The position numbers and the translations under genes are program-made. Below, piece after piece: positions 33,768 to 42,307 of a stretch of 64,000 nucleotides of DNA. The stretch's first letter is position 1; each line of letters begins with the position of its first letter. The notes under the pieces were generated by a model. That model made no database searches, was not told where the DNA came from, and saw only the letters and a list, made by a program, of their open reading frames with translations. The DNA is taken from NCBI GenBank assembly GCA_041659285.1, contig JBAZYO010000004.1, positions 186,001-250,000 on the forward strand. The letters run 5' to 3'. Source of the DNA: Vicinamibacterales bacterium. GTDB taxonomy: Bacteria > Acidobacteriota > Vicinamibacteria > Vicinamibacterales > UBA2999.

Positions 33768-34732
33768 GACGCCTGCCCCCGATAGAACGACACGGTCTGC
33801 GCCAGCCCGTCGCGCAAGTCGATGGCCGGGGCCCAGCCGATGTCGCGGCCGATCCGGGCGATGCTGGCGACGAAGTCGCCCGCCTCCACCTGTGCCGCCA
33901 GCGGCGGCCATTCGACGTGCGCGATGCGCCCGGCCCCGGCGATGTCGATCACCATCGCGGCGAGGTCGGCCATCGCGGTGCCGGTGCCGCTGGCAACGTT
34001 GTAGGCGCCCCCGTCCGACGCCGGCGAGGCCGCCAGCGCCAGCAGCGCCGACACCACATCGTCCACATGGATGTAGTCGCGCAACTGCCGGCCATCGCCG
34101 TACAACGTGAGTGTCTGATCGGCGATGGCGAGGTGAATGAACCGGTTGATGATCCCGTAGGCGGTGCGCCCGGCCGGCTGGCCTGGCCCGTACGGGTTGG
34201 TGACACGCGCGATGGCAAAGCGCAACCCGAACAGCCGCCGATACAGCCGCAGGTACTGCTCCACCGTGCGCTTGTGGATGGCGTGAACGGAGAGCGGTTC
34301 GCCCATCGCCAGTTCGTCGGCCGGCATCGACTCGGGCCGGCCGTACTCGAGGCGCGAGCCGACGGCGATCACCTTCGCGGTCGGATTGACGTGACGCAAG
34401 GCATCCAACAGCACGAGGGTGCCGCGGCAGTTGACGTCGAGGTCGGTCCAGGGCTCTTCCATGCTGCGCAGCGCGCCTGACTGCCCCGACAGGTTGAACA
34501 CCACGCTCTGCCCGGCCACCAGCCGCGACACCAGGCTGTGATCGCGCAGATCACCCTCGATGACGTCGACGCCGTGGGATTCAAGTTCGCTGACCAGGGC
34601 GGCGTGGCGCTCGCGTGACGGCGTGAGGACGCTGACGCGCGCGCCAAGCAAGACGAGGCGGCGGGTCAGGTTGCTGCCGATGAACCCGAGGCCGCCAATC
34701 ACGAGCACGGGCATGCGCTGGAAGGCACTCAT
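33764..34732 (-). CDS. extended-SDR NAD-dependent epimerase/dehydratase-like protein, active-site Tyr replaced
   Basis: 322 residues with NAD-binding GGLGFIGSNL near the start, AVGSRLEYG (Ser strand), VTNPYGPG and YIHVDDVV, all normal for sugar-nucleotide epimerases. At the catalytic Tyr-x3-Lys position the sequence reads SVHAIHKRTVEQY, so Tyr is His while the Lys is kept. This could alter or abolish epimerase chemistry. ATG 34732 shares a base with the upstream stop (TGATG); a TTG three bases earlier is the alternative. Confidence 0.8.
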   Translation of the reverse strand: MSAFQRMPVLVIGGLGFIGSNLTRRLVLLGARVSVLTPSRERHAALVSELESHGVDVIEGDLRDHSLVSRLVAGQSVVFNLSGQSGALRSMEEPWTDLDVNCRGTLVLLDALRHVNPTAKVIAVGSRLEYGRPESMPADELAMGEPLSVHAIHKRTVEQYLRLYRRLFGLRFAIARVTNPYGPGQPAGRTAYGIINRFIHLAIADQTLTLYGDGRQLRDYIHVDDVVSALLALAASPASDGGAYNVASGTGTAMADLAAMVIDIAGAGRIAHVEWPPLAAQVEAGDFVASIARIGRDIGWAPAIDLRDGLAQTVSFYRGQAS

Positions 34733-35556
34733 CAAGATCCCGCCGGCTCGAACAACCGATCCGCCGATACCAACTCGACGTCGGAGTAAGTGGTCACGTG
34801 ATCGAGAACGCGGCGCAAGACGTCCTTGAGCACCGCATCCACCTCCCAGTAGTGGGTCGCGATGCAGAAGTGTCCGCCGGCGCGGCGCGCCTCTTCAAAA
34901 CCCGCCACCAGTTCGGCGACCGTGGTGCCCGGAATCAGGCTGTGGCAGCCAAATTCCGCGTGGTTGGCGTAGCGAAGCACGTGGGGATAAATCAGGCGAT
35001 CGGCCTTCGTCCGGCCGGTCCGGGAACGATACTGGCGAATGCGCCACCAGTTGACCGGCGTGTAGCGGTCCCACGGCCGCATCGACGGCCTGAAGGAGAG
35101 AAAGGTACCGAGCAGGTTCAGCCCCGCCCGGCTGATCGCCTCGAATCCCCGCTTCGACAGCGCGTTGTGCGGCGGCACGAACATGGTCAGGCGCGTGTCG
35201 AGGACCCGCTCCAGATACGAACGGCCCTCGGCGAGCCGGCGCTCGAGATCGGGCGCGACCTGGAACTCGTAGCCGTCCGGAAAATCCTCGTGCGTGAAAC
35301 CGTGCTGGACGATGGTCACGCGCCCGGCCGCGACGTGAGTGCGCAACCGCTCCACGAGCTCGGGGTTCTCTTCAAGGGGAAACGTCCGACCCGCCTGCCA
35401 GTACTGCTGCGGAATGGCCTTGTCGGCGAAGCCCGCGGCATGCGGGACCACGGCCAGGGCGACCGGCAACCGATCCCAGATGTCGTGGTAGACGGCCTCG
35501 AGACGATCCGGATCCGTGAAGAACGAGGTGTCGTCGTCTCGCAGGGCGACCTTCAC
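34732..35556 (-). CDS. polysaccharide deacetylase-like protein (DUF2334 type)
   Basis: 274 residues. Hallmarks: VALRDDDTSFF at the N-terminus (Asp cluster for the metal), VPHAAGFADK, IVQHGFTHEDFPDG (His pair), FVPPHNALSKRGFEAI and a late HFCIATHYWE. Such proteins remove acetyl groups from glycans or related substrates. No signal peptide is visible, so it may act in the cytoplasm on a precursor. A GTG start at 35556 overlaps the upstream stop (GTGA). Confidence 0.8.
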   Translation of the reverse strand: MKVALRDDDTSFFTDPDRLEAVYHDIWDRLPVALAVVPHAAGFADKAIPQQYWQAGRTFPLEENPELVERLRTHVAAGRVTIVQHGFTHEDFPDGYEFQVAPDLERRLAEGRSYLERVLDTRLTMFVPPHNALSKRGFEAISRAGLNLLGTFLSFRPSMRPWDRYTPVNWWRIRQYRSRTGRTKADRLIYPHVLRYANHAEFGCHSLIPGTTVAELVAGFEEARRAGGHFCIATHYWEVDAVLKDVLRRVLDHVTTYSDVELVSADRLFEPAGS

Positions 35557-36719
35557 GCCGGGGCTCCCGGCGCGAGCACGGCGTCGGCGTAGACGCGCTC
35601 CAGTTCCGCGGCAATGGTGTCCCACGAAAACTTCTGCATCGCCCAGTGACGCGCCGCCGTCGCCATGGTGGCCCGGCGCGGTTCCGATTCCAACAGGCTG
35701 AGCACGGCGTCGGCCAACTGGTCGGCGTTGCCGTTCTCGAACACGAGACCGCTCACGCCGGGCGACACCGTCTCGGGCAAGCCACCCGCATCGGACACGA
35801 CCACCGGGGTGCCGGACGCCTGCGCCTCGATCGAGGTGAGCCCCAGCGCCTCGGGGAACGTCGATGGCACCACGCTCACGGCCGCATCGCGATACACCTC
35901 CGCAAGCTCGGCATCGACGTAGGTGGGCCCGCGCAGCTCGATGCGATCGTTGGCGTCACAGCGAGCCTTGATCTCCGCGTAGTACCCGGACGGCTGCGCG
36001 TCCCAGTACGAATGCGGCCCCACGATTCGCAGCCGCGCTTCGGGCGCGCGCTTGCTGATGAACTGCTCGAACGCATCCACCAGCACCTTCACGCCCTTTC
36101 GAGCTTCGACGCGGCCGACGTAGAGAATTCTGGGCGCTGGCTCACCGGCTCCCGGTTTGAAGAGATCGCAGTCGACGCCGTTGTAGACGGTCGTCACCGA
36201 CGCGCGCACCCCGGGATACCGCTCCACCGTGTGCCGCTCGATGAACTGCGACACGCACAACACGCGGGAGGCCATGGCGAGCCCACGCGCGAACAGGCGA
36301 CGGTCCCAGGCGCGATAGCCGAATCCCCAGCCGTAGTCCATGCTGTGCAGCGAGATGATCAACCGCGCCCGCGACCCGGCGGGGTGGCTCAGCCACAAGC
36401 CCGCTGGCCGGCTGTGGTGATGCACGACGTCCACTGACAGCCGTGCCAGCACGCGGCGCACCGCCAGGTAGTACCAGAGGCCGCGAAAGAGCGCCGCCGT
36501 GCGGCCGCGATCCAGCCACGCCGGAATGGTCAGGTAGTGATAGTGCACGCCGTCGATCGTGTCTTCGGTCACGGCGTCCCCGCGGTCCCGCGAGATGACG
36601 TGCACCTCGTGACCGCGAGCAGACAGGCGGACGGCGGCATCGCGGATCCAGCGCTCGATCGCGCCACCCTTGATCGGCGGCACCGGTAGCAGTTCAGGCG
36701 CCACGTGACAGATTCTCAT
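35553..36719 (-). CDS. GT4-family glycosyltransferase
   Basis: 388 residues: MRICHVAPELLPVPPIKGGAIER is a typical GT4 N-terminus; VDVVHHHSRPAGLWL, VTTVYNGVDCDLF, ILYVGRVEARKGVKVLVDAF, VVPSTFPEALGLTSIEAQASGTPVVVSDAGG follow. ATG 36719 overlaps the stop of the previous gene by 4 bases; the longer frame upstream runs through a palindromic repeat and into the neighbouring gene and is rejected. Confidence 0.92.
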   Translation of the reverse strand: MRICHVAPELLPVPPIKGGAIERWIRDAAVRLSARGHEVHVISRDRGDAVTEDTIDGVHYHYLTIPAWLDRGRTAALFRGLWYYLAVRRVLARLSVDVVHHHSRPAGLWLSHPAGSRARLIISLHSMDYGWGFGYRAWDRRLFARGLAMASRVLCVSQFIERHTVERYPGVRASVTTVYNGVDCDLFKPGAGEPAPRILYVGRVEARKGVKVLVDAFEQFISKRAPEARLRIVGPHSYWDAQPSGYYAEIKARCDANDRIELRGPTYVDAELAEVYRDAAVSVVPSTFPEALGLTSIEAQASGTPVVVSDAGGLPETVSPGVSGLVFENGNADQLADAVLSLLESEPRRATMATAARHWAMQKFSWDTIAAELERVYADAVLAPGAPA

Positions 36720-38140
36720 GCGGTACGGCGGGACTGAAGTCCCGCCCTTCTGGTGGCCCCTATCGACCCGCCCAGCTCGTCGATCACCGCCGCCGTGACG
36801 CGGGCGGCCGAGTGGCCGTCCGTGAACTGGCACTGATCGCGCACCACTTGCCGCCGGCCTTCCGCGTCGAGTGACGGATCGCCGAGATACCGGGCCACCG
36901 CCGCCACCATCTCGGCGGCCGACGTCGCCACCCGCACGGCGTGGCGGTTGGTGATGTTCACGTAGTGGGTGAACTTGTAGTACCGCGTGGCGGAGCTGAC
37001 ATAGGGCTCCACCTCGGGACCATCGAAACAGATGTTCACCACGGGAGTGTCGAAGATGCACGCCTCAATGGTGATGGTTGACGCCACGTTCACCACCGCA
37101 TCGGCGTGGCACAGCGTATCGCCGAGGTGACGCTGGTGCTCGGGCATCACGTCGATGGCGAGTCCGTCGGCGACGGTCACGGTGCTGCGGAACGGCTTCT
37201 CGATGATCACGTGCGGCACGCCCGCAAACTCGCGGTAGGCCGCCACCTCGTCGCGCGGGTGCAGCCGCACCAGCACCTGCGCGCCCGCGAGCGGCCCGTG
37301 CTCGATTGCCACCGCCAGCTCGCGCAGGACGTAGTCGTGGTGCCGGTACAGGGACCGCGGTGTGGTGGTGAGCACGATGAGCTTGCGGGCCGGGTCGGCG
37401 CCGATGCGCGCGAAGAACTCGGCGCGGGTGCTTCGGGCCTGCGGGCGAAAGTGCACGTCGAACTGCGGCGCGCCGGCCACGCGCACCGCCTCGGGACGGT
37501 AGCCGTGCAGCCGCACCGCCTGGTCCTTCATGATGTCGTTCCACACCACGAGACGGTCGGCTTGCCGCACGGGCAGGAGCTTGTTGGTGAAGTTGTCCCA
37601 GCTCGCGTCGATCACCATGCAGGGCACGCCACGACGCCGCGCGGTTCGCATCAAGGGGACCTCGGAGAAGACCAGCCCCGGGTTGGCGCACACCACCAGG
37701 GCCGGACGATGCTGATCGAACAGGCGTTCCGTCTCCGGGTGCGATACCAGGCGGTCCGACAGGGCGTAGGGCGCAGCGGCGCGCGAGACGAGGCGGCCCA
37801 GCAGCGACTTCAGCCCGAGCCAGCGGATGATGCCGTTGGCCCGCGCCTCCATCATGCGGATGCGCACCGACTCGGTGCGGCCGCGGCTCAGGAAGCTGGC
37901 CTGCACCAGCGACAGCAGGCGCGCTTCGAGACCGGAGGGCACATGCGCCGGCTGATCCAGCAGTAACACGCCCGGGCGCTCGAACTCCTTCACGAATGCC
38001 GCATCGCGCGCCATCGGCGACAGCAGCACCACCGGCAAGGTGGCATCGAACTCCCGCAGCCGGTCGAGCAGGCCGCCGGCCCGCAGCATGTTGCCGGCAC
38101 TGGTGCCGTGCGGCACCGACACGAAGATCGACCGCGTCAC
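36716..38140 (-). CDS. putative glycosyl/glycerophospho-transferase, GT-B-like
   Basis: 474 residues. VSVPHGTSAGNMLRAGGLLDRL opens the protein; ACMVIDASWDN-like, AGAPQFDVHFRP, VLRELAVAIEHGP, VLVRLHPRDEVAAYREF and ADAVVNVASTITIEACIFDTPVVNICFDG match the layout of capsular-polysaccharide or CDP-glycerol transferases, where the last stretch holds the nucleotide phosphate. The last eight or so residues (AGLQSRRTA) are encoded by the palindrome at 36727-36746, so the natural C-terminus has probably been changed by the repeat. Confidence 0.6.
   Translation of the reverse strand: MTRSIFVSVPHGTSAGNMLRAGGLLDRLREFDATLPVVLLSPMARDAAFVKEFERPGVLLLDQPAHVPSGLEARLLSLVQASFLSRGRTESVRIRMMEARANGIIRWLGLKSLLGRLVSRAAAPYALSDRLVSHPETERLFDQHRPALVVCANPGLVFSEVPLMRTARRRGVPCMVIDASWDNFTNKLLPVRQADRLVVWNDIMKDQAVRLHGYRPEAVRVAGAPQFDVHFRPQARSTRAEFFARIGADPARKLIVLTTTPRSLYRHHDYVLRELAVAIEHGPLAGAQVLVRLHPRDEVAAYREFAGVPHVIIEKPFRSTVTVADGLAIDVMPEHQRHLGDTLCHADAVVNVASTITIEACIFDTPVVNICFDGPEVEPYVSSATRYYKFTHYVNITNRHAVRVATSAAEMVAAVARYLGDPSLDAEGRRQVVRDQCQFTDGHSAARVTAAVIDELGGSIGATRRAGLQSRRTA
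36727..36746. repeat. 9-bp-stem palindrome ggcgggact-ga-agtcccgcc
   Basis: Perfect inverted repeat covering the last codons of gene 36716-38140. It has the same design as the palindrome at 25345-25362 (GGG-x-CT, 2-base loop, AG-x-CCC), suggesting a dispersed family. Confidence 0.72.
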
Positions 38141-39411
38141 GCCCGCGCACTCCCGGGCCCGAAGTGGCGGACCTCAAACGGCACGGTGACCAGCCCGTCC
38201 TGTTCGTCGGCCAGGCTGTCGACGCCGCCACCCGCGCCGACCACCGCGAACCGCGGCCCCGCCACGATCTCATCGTAGGACCCGAGCTGGTGGGCGTCGG
38301 TAATCGACAGGCGCAGCACGTACTGCCGGGGCCGCAGCGGCAGCCGGCCAAAGCGCATCTCGATGGCGCCGGATCCCGACACCGTGGCGGGCATGTCGGC
38401 GCGGACGCTGCTGGCGGTGGTGACAATGACGCCGGTGTCGACGTCGACAATGGCCACCTGGAACACCGGACGCTCCACCGGCCTGGTCGCGGTGTAGCCG
38501 CCCCGCACCACCAGGGTGTCTTCGGCGGCAAACGTCGTCGCCGGCGCCATGGACTGGTTGAACAGCTCCACGGATTCGAAGCGCACTTCGCCGGTGCCGC
38601 CACGATGGCTTTGCAGCGACGTCTCCTGGTTCGCGAGCGCCTGCAGGTTGACCTCGTTCATGTAGCGCTCGGCGATCTCGCCCGCGGGACCGTGCGCACG
38701 CACGGCGCCTTCCTCCATCCAGAGGATCTGACTGCACAACCGCCGCACGTTCCACATGTCATGCGAGATGAACAGCACCGTCTTGCCGGCCGCGATCAGG
38801 CCGCGCAGCGCCTCGAGCGCGCGGCGCCGGAACGCGGCGTCGCCGACCGACAGCACTTCGTCAACGAGGACGATGTCGGGCCGGCTGTGGATCGCGACCG
38901 CGAAGCCAAGCCGCGCATAGAGGCCGGACGAGTAGCGTTTCATGGGCGTGTCGATCAGGCGCTCGACGTCGGCGAAGTGGACGATCTCGTCGAATTGCCG
39001 ATCGATTTCCTTGCGCGTCAGCCCGAACAGGCCGGCCCCGAGGTACACGTTCTCGCGCCCGGTGAGCTCGGGGTGAAAGCCAGCGCCCAGCTCGATCAGC
39101 GACACCACGTGGCCGGCAACCCGGACCTTGCCGCTGGTCGGCCAGGTCACCCGCGAAATCAGCTTCAGCAGCGTCGTCTTTCCCGCGCCGTTGCGGCCGA
39201 TGATGCCGAGCCCGGCGCCCTGGGACACCTCGAACGACACGTCCTTCAGGGCGTGGATCGTCGAGCTGATTTTCCCGCGCGTCGCGCTGTGCACGTCGCC
39301 GTTGTTGCCGCGCCAGCCGTCGATGCTGGACGCCACGAGGTCAACCACCGTCCGGGAGCGGCCGGTGCGGTAGCGCTTGCTGGCGTGTTCGAGTTGGATG
39401 GCGAGGGACAC
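38137..39411 (-). CDS. wzt: ABC-2 O-antigen-type exporter ATPase with C-terminal sugar-recognition domain (Wzt)
   Basis: 424 residues. ATPase core: Walker A GRNGAGKTT (~72-80), GFHPELTGRENVYL, signature RYSSGLYARLGF, Walker B IVLVDEVLSVGD, switch FISHDMW. From about residue 270 a beta-rich extension (VRFESVELFN, VVRGGYTATRPVERPVFQVAI, LRLSITDAHQLG) matches the Wzt C-terminal domain that reads the capped end of the polymer. The GTG start at 39411 lies 5 bases after the permease stop. Expect a terminally modified glycan as cargo. Confidence 0.92.
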   Translation of the reverse strand: MSLAIQLEHASKRYRTGRSRTVVDLVASSIDGWRGNNGDVHSATRGKISSTIHALKDVSFEVSQGAGLGIIGRNGAGKTTLLKLISRVTWPTSGKVRVAGHVVSLIELGAGFHPELTGRENVYLGAGLFGLTRKEIDRQFDEIVHFADVERLIDTPMKRYSSGLYARLGFAVAIHSRPDIVLVDEVLSVGDAAFRRRALEALRGLIAAGKTVLFISHDMWNVRRLCSQILWMEEGAVRAHGPAGEIAERYMNEVNLQALANQETSLQSHRGGTGEVRFESVELFNQSMAPATTFAAEDTLVVRGGYTATRPVERPVFQVAIVDVDTGVIVTTASSVRADMPATVSGSGAIEMRFGRLPLRPRQYVLRLSITDAHQLGSYDEIVAGPRFAVVGAGGGVDSLADEQDGLVTVPFEVRHFGPGSARA

Positions 39412-39416
39412 GGGGC

Positions 39417-40223
39417 TTAGATCACGTCGGCGAAGTACTTGTCGGTCTTCTTGAACAGGACCGCGGAACACAGCAGCAGCCCCAGAATCAGCGCCGCCGA
39501 GATGCCGACCACGTCCCACTCGGGCGCGCGGTTGAAGATCAGCACCGCCCGCAGCCCCTCGACCACGCCGGTAAGCGGGTTGAGCAGGAAGAACGGCCGG
39601 TACGCCGGCGGCACCGCCGACAGCGGATACGCCACCGGCGTGAGATAGAGCCACAACTGCAGGCCAATCTGCACCACCGGGTTGACGTCGCGGTAGAAGA
39701 CGTTGAGGGCCGAGGTCGCCAGCGTCACGCCCAGCGTGAACAGCAGGAGCAACAGGGCGAACACCGGGACCAGCGCCATCCACCGGCCGACGCCGACCTG
39801 GTAATAGACCATCAACAGCGCGAACAGGCTGGAGGCGGCCGCCAGATCGACCAGCCGCGAGCCGACCTGCGCGAGCGGAACGATCTCCCTGGGGAAGTAG
39901 GTCTTGGTCACGATGTTGCGGTAGGTGACCAGGCTCATCGTGCCCGAGTTGACCGAGTTCGAGAAGAAGAACCACGGCACCAGCGCGGCGAACGCAAACA
40001 GCGGATACGGCGCGCCGCCCGACGGCATCTGGCCCAAGCGCGAGAACACCAGCGTGAACACCGCCATCATCGCCAGCGGCTGCGCGATCGCCCAGCCGGC
40101 GCCGAACAGCGACTGGCTGTAGCGCCCCTTGACCTCACGCCGCGTGAGGTTCATGAGCAGCTCGAGGTACGCCGCCATCGAGATCCGCTCGGGCTTGTCG
40201 CTCAGTTGATGGCTGGTCGTCAA
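39417..40223 (-). CDS. wzm: ABC-2 polysaccharide exporter permease (Wzm)
   Basis: 268 residues, six helices: family opening ELLMNLTRREVKGRYSQSLFGAGWAIAQPL, then ALVPWFFFSNSVNSGTMSLV, and the re-entrant-type LWLYLTPVAYPLSAVPPAYRPFFLLNPLTGVVEG. It forms the export channel with the Wzt just downstream. The start is set at TTG 40223, overlapping the carbamoyltransferase stop (TTGA); an internal Met (MAAYLELL) 17 residues later is the alternative. Confidence 0.9.
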   Translation of the reverse strand: MTTSHQLSDKPERISMAAYLELLMNLTRREVKGRYSQSLFGAGWAIAQPLAMMAVFTLVFSRLGQMPSGGAPYPLFAFAALVPWFFFSNSVNSGTMSLVTYRNIVTKTYFPREIVPLAQVGSRLVDLAAASSLFALLMVYYQVGVGRWMALVPVFALLLLLFTLGVTLATSALNVFYRDVNPVVQIGLQLWLYLTPVAYPLSAVPPAYRPFFLLNPLTGVVEGLRAVLIFNRAPEWDVVGISAALILGLLLCSAVLFKKTDKYFADVI

Positions 40224-42136
40224 TCGAGGACAAACTCCGACTTCCAGTTCTCGTCTTCCGCCCGCTTCGGCTGGTCGGCCTTCTCGAGCAGGAAATTCTC
40301 GAGCACGAGCACATCCATGTCGCTGCGCATGAAGCAGCGGTAGGCGTCTTCCGGCGAGCAGACGATCGGCTCGCCGCGGACGTTGAAGGACGTGTTGATG
40401 ATGACCGGACACCCCGTGCGCCGATTGAAGGCCTCGAGGATGTCGTAGTAAAGGGCGTTGGTCTCGCGGCGCACCGTCTGGATGCGCGCCGAGTTGTCGA
40501 CGTGGGTGATCGCCGGCACGGTCGAGCGCGGCACGTTCAGCTTCTCGATGCCCCACAATGCATCGGCCTCGGGCGGCACCGGAATGCGGCGTTCCTGGTT
40601 GACGTCGGCGACGAGGAGCATGTACGGACTGTCACCGTCGAGCTCGAACCAGTCGGCGGCGTGCTCGCGCAGCACCGACGGCGCGAAGGGCCGGAACGAC
40701 TCGCGGAACTTGATCTTCAGGTTCATCTGCGCCTGCATCTTGGGCGACCGCGGGTCGCCGATGATGGACCGTCCGCCCAGCGCCCGCGGCCCGAACTCCA
40801 TGCGGCCCTGCATCAAGCCGACGACCTTCTCCGAGGCAAGCGCTGCCGCCACTTCGTCGGCCACCGCCGACGGTTCGACCCGGCGCGCCACCCACCCACC
40901 GCGCTCGATCGCCAACGCGATCTCGCTCTCCGAGAAGGACGGCCCTAGGTACGAGCCACTCATGCCATCGGAATACTTCAAGGGGCCTAAGGTGCCTAAG
41001 GTGCCTGGGGTGCCTAGGGTGCCAGGGCCAGGGGTGCCAAGAGGGCGTTCCCAGGTACCGGCCGCCTCGGGGCTGACGCGCGGCTGATCCAAATGCCGAT
41101 GCCACAGGCTGAGCGCCACGCCGAGGGCGCCGCCGGCATCGCCGGCCGCCGGCTGGATCCACACCTGGTCGAACGGTCCTTCGCGCAGAATGCGGCCGTT
41201 GCCCACGCAGTTGAGCGCGACGCCCCCCGCGAGACACAGGTCGCGCATGCCGGTCTCACGATGCGCGAAGGCCGTCATCTTCAACATCACCTCTTCGGTG
41301 ATCTCCTGGATCGAGCGGGCGAGGTCCATCTCGCGCTGCGTCAAGGGGCTTTCCGGCTTGCGCGCCGGACCACCCAGCAGCTGCTCCATCCGCGAACCGG
41401 TCATGGTCAGCCCGTGCGCGTAGGTGAAGTAGTCCTGGTTCATCCACACACTGCCATCGTCCTTGATGTCGATGACGTGGTCCTTGATGGCCTTGACGTA
41501 CTTGGGCTCGCCGTACGGCGCGAGTCCCATCACCTTGTACTCGCCGGAGTTGACGCGAAAGCCGGTGAAATAGGTGAACGCGGAATACAGCAGGCCAAGC
41601 GAGTGCGGGAACCGGAGTTCGTGCAGGATCTCGAGGTCGTGGCCCCGGCCGACACCGATCGACGAGGTCGCCCATTCACCGACGCCGTCGATGGTGACCA
41701 CGGCGGCCTGCTCGAACGGTGACGGATAGAACGCCGAAGCCGCGTGCGATTCATGATGCTCGCCGAACAGGATCGGTCCCTCGTAGCCGTCCAGCTGATC
41801 GGCAATGTCATCCGACATCCAGAGCTTCTCGGTCAGCCACAGCGGCATCGCCATCAGATACGAACGCAGGCCCAGGGGCGCCGACGCGACGTAGGTCTCG
41901 AGCAACCGCGAGAACTTGACGAGCGGCTTCTCGTAGAAGCCGACCAGATCGAGTTGCGCCGCGGTGATGCCCGCCTCGCGCAGGCAGTAGGCGACGGCCT
42001 GCGCCGGAAACGACGCATCGTGCTTCTTGCGGGTGAAGCGTTCTTCCTGCGCGGCCGCGACGACCCGGCCATCCACCACCAGGCAGGCGGCCGAGTCGTG
42101 GTAATACGCAGAGATGCCGAGAATGAACTTGGGCAA
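40220..42136 (-). CDS. carbamoyltransferase (NodU/CmcH/TobZ family) with repeat-encoded linker
   Basis: 638 residues. The N-terminal Kae1-like domain shows ILGISAYYHDSAACLVVDG, FGEHHESHAASAFYPSPF, TIDGVGEWATSS and LAGGVALNCVGNGRI; the C-terminal domain shows GRMEFGPRALGGRSIIGDPR, SVLREHAADWF and NTSFNVRGEPIV. It transfers carbamoyl from carbamoyl phosphate to a hydroxyl via carbamoyl-AMP. Between the domains (about residues 365-387) lies a Gly/Thr/Pro stretch encoded by 9-base repeats at 40982-41041. The start is TTG 42136, three bases after the DUF5989 stop. Its target is probably a sugar of the exported glycan. Confidence 0.93.
   Translation of the reverse strand: MPKFILGISAYYHDSAACLVVDGRVVAAAQEERFTRKKHDASFPAQAVAYCLREAGITAAQLDLVGFYEKPLVKFSRLLETYVASAPLGLRSYLMAMPLWLTEKLWMSDDIADQLDGYEGPILFGEHHESHAASAFYPSPFEQAAVVTIDGVGEWATSSIGVGRGHDLEILHELRFPHSLGLLYSAFTYFTGFRVNSGEYKVMGLAPYGEPKYVKAIKDHVIDIKDDGSVWMNQDYFTYAHGLTMTGSRMEQLLGGPARKPESPLTQREMDLARSIQEITEEVMLKMTAFAHRETGMRDLCLAGGVALNCVGNGRILREGPFDQVWIQPAAGDAGGALGVALSLWHRHLDQPRVSPEAAGTWERPLGTPGPGTLGTPGTLGTLGPLKYSDGMSGSYLGPSFSESEIALAIERGGWVARRVEPSAVADEVAAALASEKVVGLMQGRMEFGPRALGGRSIIGDPRSPKMQAQMNLKIKFRESFRPFAPSVLREHAADWFELDGDSPYMLLVADVNQERRIPVPPEADALWGIEKLNVPRSTVPAITHVDNSARIQTVRRETNALYYDILEAFNRRTGCPVIINTSFNVRGEPIVCSPEDAYRCFMRSDMDVLVLENFLLEKADQPKRAEDENWKSEFVLD
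40982..41041. repeat. 9-base tandem repeat, unit ggtgccta(a/g), in carbamoyltransferase gene
   Basis: Degenerate array of about six units, encoding Gly-Thr-Leu and Gly-Thr-Pro steps in the linker between the two carbamoyltransferase domains. The unit matches the array at 32584-32638. Confidence 0.82.
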
Positions 42137-42139
42137 GCG

Positions 42140-42298
42140 CTAGAACAACGTGTAGATGAACGGCGCGACGGCGCTCGACTGCGCGAACACGATCAGCAGG
42201 CCGAACAGCAGGAAGACAATCACGATCGGCATCAGCCAATACTTCTTTTCCTGCTTGAGGAACTGGAAGAACTCGGACAGCACTCGACTTTTGGCCAT
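42140..42298 (-). CDS. DUF5989-type small membrane protein (52 aa)
   Basis: Short gene reading MAKSRVLSEFFQFL then a charged KQEKKYW, a single helix LMPIVIVFLLFGLLIVFAQSS, and the end SAVAPFIYTLF. The pattern and position, between an SxtJ-like gene and a carbamoyltransferase, match the DUF5989 family. A TGAGGT ribosome site overlapping the upstream stop precedes ATG 42298. Probably a membrane subunit accompanying the carbamoyltransferase; function unknown. Confidence 0.82.
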   Translation of the reverse strand: MAKSRVLSEFFQFLKQEKKYWLMPIVIVFLLFGLLIVFAQSSAVAPFIYTLF

Positions 42299-42307
42299 GT
42301 CATTACC

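Noticed and set aside
37065..38603. 512-residue minus-strand open frame
   Set aside because: Shadow of the transferase 36716-38140 and the 3' end of wzt, both with real motifs in another frame.
31475..41041. CRISPR array
   Set aside because: The tandem repeats are 9-10 bases with no spacers of regular length and no cas genes are present.
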